A DNA stretch of 13,139 nucleotides from the NCBI GenBank assembly GCA_005883855.1, contig VBAU01000244.1, positions 458-13,596 of the forward strand, given 5' to 3'. The notes beneath the pieces are model-generated. The model saw nothing but the letters and a program-made list of their open reading frames with translations. It had not been told where the DNA came from and did not search any database. Numbering within the stretch: the first letter of the stretch is position 1; every line of letters starts with the position of its first letter. The position numbers and the translations under genes are program-made. Below are positions 6,731 through 13,139 of this stretch, one piece after another. This DNA is from Bacteroidota bacterium (GTDB lineage: Bacteria; Bacteroidota; Bacteroidia; Chitinophagales; Chitinophagaceae).

Positions 6731-7357
6731 ATGGAATACAGCGAAAAACAAATCCAGATCATGGAGGCTGCCGAAAAGCTTTTTGCGGAGAAAGGTTTTG
6801 ACGGAACTTCTGTGAGGGACATATCGGAGGAAGCTGGTGTGAACCTTGCTATGATCTCTTATTATTTCGGGTCGAAAGAAAAGTTAATGGAGTCCTTGTT
6901 TCTAACTCGGGGACAATCAATCACGTTACAGCTCGAGAGTATGTTGCAGAATAAGGAGATGAGCTCGTTGCAGAAGGCGTATGGATTGATCGATAGTTAT
7001 ATGGATAAGATCATGAGACTGCAATGCTTTCATAAAATAATGTCCAGGGAACAGATGGCCAATGTGAAGGGAGCTACCACCAAGTTGATACACCAGCTCA
7101 AAAAAAAGAACCAGGAATTGGTTCAACAATTGATTTCGGAAGGGCAGAAGAAGGGTGAATTCAGGAAAAATATTGATGTCCCTTTGTTAATGGCGACTCT
7201 TATTGGAACAACCGCCCATATTGTTACCACACAGCATTATTATCGAAAACTAAACAATCTTGAGGATTTGTCCGACGACGAATTCGAAAAACAAATAAAG
7301 AAAAAACTAAGTAATCATTTAAAATCTGTTTTTAAATCACTATTGACTTATGAATAA
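6731..7357 (+). CDS. TetR/AcrR family transcriptional regulator
   Basis: A 208-residue regulator with a canonical N-terminal TetR DNA-binding domain: helix 1 (QIMEAAEKLFAEKGFDGTSV, about residues 9-28), then the helix-turn-helix VRDISEEAGVNLAMISYYFGSKEKLM (about 28-53). The helical C-terminal domain (about 60-208) is variable and would bind the inducer. The start is ATG 6731; an upstream in-frame TTG at 6701 falls within the promoter. The stop codon overlaps the tolC ATG by 8 bp, which suggests translational coupling. A palindrome in its own promoter (6693-6708) is the likely operator. By position it should be a local repressor of the tolC-hlyD-emrB efflux genes, released when a toxic compound or fatty-acid-like ligand binds. 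Ligand unknown. Confidence 0.93.
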   Translation: MEYSEKQIQIMEAAEKLFAEKGFDGTSVRDISEEAGVNLAMISYYFGSKEKLMESLFLTRGQSITLQLESMLQNKEMSSLQKAYGLIDSYMDKIMRLQCFHKIMSREQMANVKGATTKLIHQLKKKNQELVQQLISEGQKKGEFRKNIDVPLLMATLIGTTAHIVTTQHYYRKLNNLEDLSDDEFEKQIKKKLSNHLKSVFKSLLTYE

Positions 7358-8698
7358 AAGATTGACCGGGTTGGCAATAGCAATTGGTTTTTGTGCAATT
7401 AGTTTGTACGGACAGGAAAAAAAACATATCACCCTAGATGATGCTTTAGACTTAAGCCTTAAGAATAGCAAACAACTGAAGGGAAGCGAGGCAAAAATTG
7501 AAGAGGCTACCGCTGCACTAAGGGAAGCGGTGGAAAAGCGGCTGCCCGACGTGAAAGTTCAAGGTGCGTACATGTGGCTAAGCAGCCCAAATATTGACAT
7601 GCAGACAAAGAATACCAATACAACAGGCAATGGCAATGGCAACCAGAGTACACTGCCCAGTATTTCCCAGGCCTTATACGGATTTGCCAACGCTTCACTA
7701 CCGCTTTTTGCAGGGGGTCGAATTCGTTATGGCATTGAGTCGTCGAAATATTTAGCCGAGGCAACCAAACTGGACGCCGATAATCAGAAAGAAGAAATTA
7801 TTCAGAATACTGTTGAAGCGTACATCAATTTATATAAGGCGAGGTCGTCAGTAGATCTTGTGCAGGAGAATCTCGGTGAGGCACGGCAGCGTGTGCAAGA
7901 TTTCACCAATCTTGAAAAGAACGGGTTGCTGGCACGAAATGATCTTTTGAAAGCCGAACTGCAGGCGTCCAATTTCGAACTTGCATTGCTCGACGCGCAA
8001 AATAATTGGCAACTCGCAAATGTCAGTATGGATCTTTTACTCGGCCTTTCCGAAAAAACACAACTTGATCTTGACTCCGAATTGGTTGTTCAGGAGTCGT
8101 CACCAAAGACGCTGGATGAGTATGTGCAAAACGCTTATACAAAAAGAAAGGACCTGGCCTCATTGCAACTGAGAAAAAAGGGAGAAAAAAGGCCTCCGAA
8201 ACGGCGGTCAAATCTGCTAAGGGGGAATATTATCCTAACCTGGCGTTCACCGGCGGATATTTTGCAGTTGACATTCCCAATTTCCTTACGGTAACGAATG
8301 CAGTAACCCTGGGCGCCGGAGTTTCTTACAACCTGGGTTCATTATGGAAGACAAAATCTAAAGTTCAACAGGCCGAAGCCCGTGCCAAACAAATGCAGAT
8401 CAGCGAAAGCTTGATGGACGACGATATCCGGCTACAGGTCAGTCACGCCTACTTAAATTGGCTAAGCAGTCAGAAAAAAATTGACGTTCATGTCAAGGCG
8501 GTCGAGCAGGCAACAGAAAACTACAGGATCGTAAAAAACAAGTTCAACAATAGTCTTGCAACTACAACGGATCTTTTAGACGCTAACCTGGCACAACTCC
8601 AGGAAAAAATGAGTTTGGCGTTTGCGAAGGCGGATGCAATAGCTGTCTATAACAAACTATTGCAAACAGCCGGCCTATTAACAGACAACAGAAAGTAA
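7350..8698 (+). pseudogene. TolC family outer membrane protein, frameshifted
   Basis: The gene encodes an outer-membrane efflux channel but is split by one frameshift. The first frame (7350-8294) has a signal peptide ending near SLYG, then TolC repeats: ITLDDALDLSLKNSKQLK, the PLFAGGRI strand (about residues 120-127), and long periplasmic helices. The homology runs on in the -1 frame from about 8180 (ASETAVKSAKGEYYPNLAFTG, then GAGVSYNLGSLW, then the TTTDLLDANLAQLQ helix) to the stop at 8696-8698. Restored, it is about 449 residues, a normal TolC length. The break falls in two A6 runs (8174-8190); A_AAA_AAG at 8174-8180 is in the zero frame and a -1 slip there restores the gene. A lost A through mutation or sequence error is equally able to explain it. 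hlyD follows after 14 bp. Confidence 0.85.
8174..8180 (+). other. In-frame -1 slippery heptamer A_AAA_AAG
   Basis: The heptamer is phased so that zero-frame codons are AAA and AAG, preceded by the last A of an AGA codon. This is the classic strong bacterial -1 slip site, as in dnaX. Slipping here leads directly into the frame encoding the rest of TolC. A weak hairpin could form downstream (8193-8198 with 8202-8207, one mismatch, AAA loop). No Shine-Dalgarno-like stimulator is seen a few bases upstream. Function is unproven. Confidence 0.35.
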
Positions 8699-8712
8699 AA
8701 TAAAAACAAATC

Positions 8713-9816
8713 ATGGAACAGACCAACGAAACGAAAACTAGAAATGGGAAAAAAAGAAACCCGGTTTTCATTATTATTTTGGCCATATTGATTATTGGTG
8801 GCGGATGGTTTGGTATCACGAAATATGTCCACAGCCGGCATCATGAAGAAACCGATGATGCGCAAATCAGCGCAGATATCGTACCAGTGATTCCTCACGT
8901 GGCAGGTTATGTGAAACAAGTGCTGGTAAACGATAATCAGCTTGTAAAGAGAGGTGATACGCTGCTAATTCTCGATGACAGGGATTACAGAATAAAAGTG
9001 GAAGAGGCCGAGGCTGCTTTGGCCACTGCTCAAACAAACCTTCAAACGGCCAGGGCAACAACAGCTGCTGCAAAAGCAAATATTGCAACGTCACAAGCTT
9101 CTGTTGGGACGGTTGATGCGGAGATCGAAGCAGCAAAAGTGAATGTGTGGAGAACATCGCAGGATTATGAGCGGTATGCGAACCTCATCAAAGATCATTC
9201 AATCACTCAACAGCAATATGAACAGGCTTTTGCTGCGAAACAAACGGCCGAGAAGCAACTGGTAATTTTGGAGCAACAAAAGAAACAGGCCTCTGGTCAA
9301 AGTGATGCTGTGGCCCAGCAAAGTAATGCTACTGCTCAACAGATCAATGTTGCGAACGCGGCTATTCGGCAGAAAGAGGTTGATGTAGACGCTGCCGAAT
9401 TAAATCTGTCTTATACCGTTATCATCGCACAGCAGGACGGGCTTGTGTCTAAAATAAATGTTCAATCCGGGCAGTATGTACAACCCGGGCAAGCCTTGTT
9501 TAGCGTTGTGCACAGCAACGAAGTTTGGGTAGTTGCTAATTTCAAAGAAACGCAACTCAACAAGATGAGAGAGGGTCAAAACGTGGTGGTGACTGCTGAT
9601 GCATTCCCGAGGCATAAATTCCAGGCCCGGCTTTCCTCGTTTTCGCCTGCAACAGGATCGACTTTTGCATTATTACCTCCGGATAACGCGAGCGGAAACT
9701 TCGTAAAAGTTGTTCAGCGATTGCCCGTTAAAATCGAGTTCACTGATATTTCTGATCCTCTCGTAAGAAAATTGCGACCCGGATTGAATGTATCGGTAGA
9801 TGTTCATTTGGATTGA
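8713..9816 (+). CDS. HlyD/EmrA family efflux periplasmic adaptor
   Basis: A 367-residue membrane fusion protein. One N-terminal membrane helix (about residues 17-36) anchors it in the inner membrane. The EmrA signature EETDDAQISADIVPVIPHVAGYV follows (45-67), then the first lipoyl half (about 60-92), a long Ala/Gln-rich coiled-coil hairpin (about 93-232), the second lipoyl half (NLSYTVIIAQQDGLV, VQSGQYVQPGQALFSVV), and a beta-barrel domain with VANFKETQLNKMREGQ (274-289). The EmrA-specific segment GSTFALLPPDNASGNFVKVVQRLPVKI lies at 315-341. It would link the inner-membrane EmrB-type pump to the TolC-type channel, both encoded beside it, for drug or fatty-acid export. It is the only structural gene of the pump intact in this sequence. 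The start ATG lies 14 bp after the tolC stop. Confidence 0.95.
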   Translation: MEQTNETKTRNGKKRNPVFIIILAILIIGGGWFGITKYVHSRHHEETDDAQISADIVPVIPHVAGYVKQVLVNDNQLVKRGDTLLILDDRDYRIKVEEAEAALATAQTNLQTARATTAAAKANIATSQASVGTVDAEIEAAKVNVWRTSQDYERYANLIKDHSITQQQYEQAFAAKQTAEKQLVILEQQKKQASGQSDAVAQQSNATAQQINVANAAIRQKEVDVDAAELNLSYTVIIAQQDGLVSKINVQSGQYVQPGQALFSVVHSNEVWVVANFKETQLNKMREGQNVVVTADAFPRHKFQARLSSFSPATGSTFALLPPDNASGNFVKVVQRLPVKIEFTDISDPLVRKLRPGLNVSVDVHLD

Positions 9817-9820
9817 CTTT

Positions 9821-9879
9821 GTGAATGGTCAATGGTGAATAATACATTCACAATTGACAGTTCACTGTTCACTAATCAC
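9821..9879 (+). repeat. Heptad-repeat hairpin between hlyD and emrB
   Basis: The spacer reads as degenerate 7-bp units: GTGAATG, GTCAATG, GTGAATA, ATACATT, CACAATT, GACAGTT, CACTGTT, CACTAAT. The second half is roughly the reverse complement of the first. The 20-nt arms 9821-9840 and 9846-9865 pair at 17 positions, plus one G-U, around a 5-nt loop (9841-9845). In the mRNA this would be a long hairpin starting 4 nt after the hlyD stop and ending about 20 nt before the emrB ATG. No T tract follows, so it is not an ordinary terminator. Confidence 0.7.
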
Positions 9880-9883
9880 AACT

Positions 9884-11417
9884 ATGCAGCAATCACTAGT
9901 AGAATACGGCTCAAAAAGAGTCATCATCACCGTCACGGCGATCATTTGTGCGTTACTTGAAATTGTTGATACCACCATCGTCAATGTTGCACTAAATGAT
10001 ATGAAGGGGAACCTGGGTGCGACGACAAACGAAATAGGATGGGTAATAACAGCCTATGCTATCGGGAATGTAATCATTATTCCTATGACCAGTTGGCTTG
10101 CACAGCAGTTTGGTCGAAGAAATTATTTCGCTGCGTCCATAGTGATCTTCACCATATTTTCATTTTTGTGTGGAAATGCCACAACGATAGAAGAACTCAT
10201 CATTTTCCGTTTTGTCCAGGGCGTTGGTGGCGGTGCATTGCTGGTCACGTCTCAAACGATCATCACTGAAAGTTATCCTGTAGAAAAGAGAAGCATGGCG
10301 CAGGCCATCTATGGTTTGGGAGTTATTATCGGACCAACACTGGGCCCTCCATTGGGAGGATTTATTACCGATAACTTTTCCTGGCCCTATATTTTTTACA
10401 TAAATATTCCACTTGGCATCATTGCCACGTTACTTACACTACAGTTTGTGAGAAGCCCAAAGTATGCGGAAAAAAGCCACGTTAGCGATATCGATTGGAT
10501 AGGTATCGGTTTCCTCGCTCTTTTTGTTGGATGTCTCCAATACGTTTTGGAAAAAGGACAGGAGAAAGATTGGTTTAATGATAGTACGATCACCGCACTC
10601 ACCGTTCTAAGCGCACTCGGCGGTTTCTTTTTTATCTGGCGGGAAAGCGTGTTTCGAAATCCCATTGTCAATCTAAGGGTGCTGGGCAATGGAAATTTGC
10701 GAATTGGCACGATCATGTCTTTCATCCTTGGCTTTGGCTTGTATGGTTCCACTTTCATCATCCCCTTATATACACAATCGATTCTTGGATGGACGGCCAC
10801 ACAGGCAGGATTACTTTTTGTTCCTGCTGCGTTGACGACGGCATTCATGATGCCGATCATTGGCCAAATGCTGCAAAATTTCCCTTGGCTTGTTAATCTT
10901 TTTCTTTTTCTGTTTTTGGGGTTACAAGACCATGACACCTGACACGCCGACATCCGCGTTTTTCTGGCCGCTCATCTTGCGCGGTGTGGCCATGGGCCTT
11001 CTTTTTATTCCAATTACAACTTTATCGTTAAGCACATTAAAGGGTAGACAGATTGGGGAAGGTGCTGCCTTCACAGGTATGATGCGGCAATTAGGTGGCT
11101 CATTTGGTGTAGCGATCATCAGTACTTTTATGTCAAGAAAGATCATGGTGCACCGAAATGATCTTGTTGCCAGGCTGGATGTCACCGATCCAGCTCTGCA
11201 AAGTCGAATTTCTCAAATGCAACATTCTTTTTCAGCGAATGGACAGCCTCCGGCTGCAGCGCTAAAAGCTTTGGATTATTCTGTGATGAAACAGGCTGCC
11301 GTGCTTTCGTACATGGATGCGTTTTTATATATCGGGCTCTTGTTTCTCATCTGCATTCCTTTTGTATTATTGGTCAGGGGCCGTAGGAATCAACAGGTGA
11401 AGATGGAAATGCATTAA
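9884..11417 (+). pseudogene. EmrB-type DHA2 MFS efflux pump, frameshifted
   Basis: The gene encodes a 14-helix MFS drug transporter of the DHA2 (EmrB/QacA) family, broken once. The first frame (9884-10942) carries LEIVDTTIVNVAL (motif D1, residues 25-37), motif A as SWLAQQFGRRN (70-80), and motif C as GLGVIIGPTLGPPLGG (144-159), reaching about helix 10 (VPAALTTAFMMPIIGQMLQ). From about 10890 the homology moves to the +1 frame (GLLIFFFFCFWGYKTMTPDT, FFWPLILRGVAMGLLFIP, GMMRQLGGSFGVAIISTF) and ends at 11415-11417. The linker between MLQ and GLLIFF seems about five residues shorter than usual, so a deletion of about 14 bp fits better than one extra base; this is inference from memory of the family. 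Intact length would be about 510-515 residues. ATG 9884 is preferred over TTG 9854, which lies in the hairpin. Confidence 0.85.
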
Positions 11418-11429
11418 TTGACGGTACAA

Positions 11430-13139
11430 TCAAAACGCTTTCTTCCAACTATTATTTGCCCGATTAAAATCAGGCAATTCATTATCCGGGTCCAGGATCA
11501 CTTCTTTTATTTCGCTTGTGGTGGGCACAGTAAACGTCCAAAGTGCCCCCCGCTGCCACACTTCCACAGGTAAATTTATTTTGTATACTTTTCCATTTGC
11601 TTCTTTCACGCTTGCTATAACCGGCATTACCATTTTGTCCATGTTTTCGATCGTGATCTCCGAACCGTTTGATGGTTTGTCATCAATATAAGTGACTCCT
11701 CTCACCGCCTGGTCGAGCTTCCATGTGTTCAACGCCCATCCTCTCCAAAACCAACCAAGGTCTTCGCCGGAAACATTTTCCATCGTGTGAAAAAAATCCC
11801 ACGGAGTTGGATGCTTAAAGGCCCAACGTTTTATGTATTCCCGAAACGCTGCGTCAAAACGCGTAGAATCTAAAACCACGTTCCGCAAGGCATTCAACAT
11901 CATCGATGGTTTCATATAAGCGGCGACTCCCAGATTTTCCTGTTGGATGACTTCCGGAATGTTCATCAGGCCATCCATTTGATCACTAAAAGCATATTTA
12001 GCCATGTTACCAGAGAAAAAAGAAGCGCTCGCAAATTCACCATGATTGAAGTTTTGTGTCGACAGTCCGTTGATGAAAGTGTTAAACCCTTCATCCATCC
12101 ACGCATATTTTCTTTCGTTGCTTCCGACAATCATCGGGAACCAGGTGTGCCCAAACTCATGATCAGTCACGCCCCACAATCCATTGCCAGAATCATTGTA
12201 ACCGCAAAACACCATTCCGGGATATTCCATTCCCGCGACGTTACCAGCGACATTTGTTGCCACAGGGTATGGGAACTCAAACCATTTTTCCGAATTGTAT
12301 TCAATGGAGCCTTTGACCATTTCAGTCGCGCGTTGCCATCCATTTTTCTTTATACTTTCAACCGGGTAAACGCTGGCGGCCATTGCTTTCTTACCGCTAG
12401 GCAAATTGATTCTTGCAGCGTCCCATACAAAAGCTCTCGACGCAGCCCATGCAACATCTCTTGCGTTTTGAATCTTAAATTTCCAGGTACAACTTGCCTT
12501 ATTCGGTCGTGAACTTTTATCCTTTACTTCTTTTTCACTTCTTATTGCAATGGTGTTATCACTATTCCTTGCCTGGTTCCAACGTGTGACTTGTTCGGAG
12601 GTTAAGCAATCCTGCGGATTTTGTAGTTCTCCGGAGCCGACGACGATTAGATCCGCGGGCGCCGTAATGCTGTAATCGATGTCGCCATATTCAAGATAAA
12701 ATTCACCAGCGCCTAAATACGGCAAAGTATTCCATCCCTGCACATCATCGTAGACACACATCCGGGGGTACCATTGAGCCACCTCGTAGATCCAGCCGTT
12801 TTTTGTCCTCACTCTGCCCATGCGATCAGTTCCATATTCGGGAATATCAAATTGGTAATTGATGTTTACCCTAACATTGGTTCCCGCTTTTACTTCATTA
12901 TTCAACCAGATCAGCATCCGGGTGTCGGTGATAAGATATTTGGCGGTATAAGATTTTCCGGCTTCGTTTACGGAAACTGATTTTATCACATCGCCTTCGG
13001 TAAATTTTGCATTTGCCCAGCGGCCACCTGTTTCAGTCGTAGTCGCAGAGGCCCGGGAGTCATTTCGATAAATATTTTGATCCACCTGCAGCCAAAGAAA
13101 GCGGAGGTTGTTCGGGCTGTTATTAGTATAAGTGATCTC
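11430..13139 (-). CDS. M1 family metallopeptidase (N-terminus outside window)
   Basis: The open frame runs to the right edge of the window without a start, so the gene is partial; 569 residues are visible. The GTG at 13083-13085 is internal, because the codons before it continue the family sequence (TYTNNSPNNLRFLWLQVDQN). The M1 zinc site is complete: HEFGH at 12147-12161, and the third ligand, in MDEGF, with its Glu codon at 12090-12092, giving HEXXH-X18-E. The substrate-binding motif GMEYPG (the GAMEN equivalent) is at 12216-12233. The likely catalytic tyrosine is in YMKPS (Tyr codon 11916-11918). Family members are zinc aminopeptidase-like enzymes that are often exported in Bacteroidota; the signal peptide would be off the window. 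The gene is convergent with emrB, with 12 bp between the stop codons. Confidence 0.93.
   Translation of the reverse strand, partial: EITYTNNSPNNLRFLWLQVDQNIYRNDSRASATTTETGGRWANAKFTEGDVIKSVSVNEAGKSYTAKYLITDTRMLIWLNNEVKAGTNVRVNINYQFDIPEYGTDRMGRVRTKNGWIYEVAQWYPRMCVYDDVQGWNTLPYLGAGEFYLEYGDIDYSITAPADLIVVGSGELQNPQDCLTSEQVTRWNQARNSDNTIAIRSEKEVKDKSSRPNKASCTWKFKIQNARDVAWAASRAFVWDAARINLPSGKKAMAASVYPVESIKKNGWQRATEMVKGSIEYNSEKWFEFPYPVATNVAGNVAGMEYPGMVFCGYNDSGNGLWGVTDHEFGHTWFPMIVGSNERKYAWMDEGFNTFINGLSTQNFNHGEFASASFFSGNMAKYAFSDQMDGLMNIPEVIQQENLGVAAYMKPSMMLNALRNVVLDSTRFDAAFREYIKRWAFKHPTPWDFFHTMENVSGEDLGWFWRGWALNTWKLDQAVRGVTYIDDKPSNGSEITIENMDKMVMPVIASVKEANGKVYKINLPVEVWQRGALWTFTVPTTSEIKEVILDPDNELPDFNRANNSWKKAF

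Noticed and set aside
7626..7643. GGCAAT hexamer repeat in tolC as a phase-variable tract
   Set aside because: Only three short units in frame, encoding Gly-Asn in what is probably an outer loop; copy change would not shift the frame.
8393..8698. Separate small protein downstream of tolC
   Set aside because: Its frame is open back to the slippery region, and the upstream codons encode TolC-like sequence, so it is the second half of tolC.
10860..11417. Separate small membrane protein after emrB
   Set aside because: The sequence is the C-terminal part of a DHA2 MFS transporter (GMMRQLGGSFGVAIISTF) that continues the upstream frame, so it is the rest of emrB.
11943..12512. Long 189-residue open frame opposite the M1 peptidase gene
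   Set aside because: It is antisense to conserved peptidase coding sequence including the zinc motif, and its translation has no recognisable domain. The same applies to the 185-residue antisense frame at 10396-10953 opposite emrB.
13083..13085. GTG as the start of the M1 peptidase
   Set aside because: The frame stays open to the window edge and the upstream codons encode typical family sequence, so the gene is cut by the window and this GTG is internal.
1..13139. Defence island, CRISPR, prophage, or a new multigene system
   Set aside because: All genes fall into well-known housekeeping, envelope or efflux families, and there are no integrases, transposases, spacer arrays or atypical gene clusters. 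The window looks ordinary at the gene level.

Overview
This 13.1 kb window looks like ordinary chromosomal DNA of a Bacteroidota bacterium, most likely of the Chitinophagia/Cytophagia type; the class is an inference. Three things point there. The proteins are of Bacteroidota style (a PnuC plus NadR-type kinase pair, a DDEAYYW-type GT39 membrane enzyme, an M1 peptidase with GMEYPG and HEFGH). The recognisable promoters resemble the Bacteroidota TTTG / TAnnTTTG pattern. Start codons generally lack a clear Shine-Dalgarno sequence. Base composition is moderate and fairly even. I see no rRNA, tRNA, CRISPR array, transposase, integrase or phage gene.

Layout, left to right. (1) 52-939, minus strand: a small cupin protein and a SnoaL/NTF2-like protein, with a terminator-like hairpin between them. 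(2) 1068-2366, plus: an M23 metallopeptidase lipoprotein and the nicotinamide riboside transporter PnuC. (3) 2363-2791, minus: an Hsp20 small heat-shock protein whose 3' end overlaps pnuC. (4) 2881-5154, plus: a NadR-like ribosylnicotinamide kinase and a GT39/ArnT-type glycosyltransferase. (5) 5155-6603, minus: LysE-family exporter, then monofunctional transglycosylase MtgA. (6) 6731-11417, plus: an efflux operon tetR - tolC - hlyD/emrA - emrB. (7) 11430-13139, minus: an M1 family metallopeptidase whose N-terminus lies beyond the window.

PnuC would import nicotinamide riboside and the NadR-like kinase would phosphorylate it, so these two form an NAD salvage pair that the hsp20 gene interrupts. 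The efflux operon encodes a complete tripartite exporter (inner-membrane DHA2 MFS pump, periplasmic adaptor, outer-membrane channel) with its own TetR repressor. A perfect palindrome inside the tetR promoter is the likely operator. In the sequence as given both tolC and emrB are frameshifted, so the pump is either decayed, translated by recoding (tolC carries an in-frame A_AAA_AAG slippery heptamer), or affected by sequence errors.

No stretch over 300 bases lacks a gene; the longest gaps (412-561, 940-1067, 6604-6730) hold a terminator and candidate control sites. I did not find a convincing new multigene system. The most distinctive sequence signals are degenerate 7-bp tandem repeats, once inside the kinase gene and once as a long hairpin between hlyD and emrB, and the two frameshifts.
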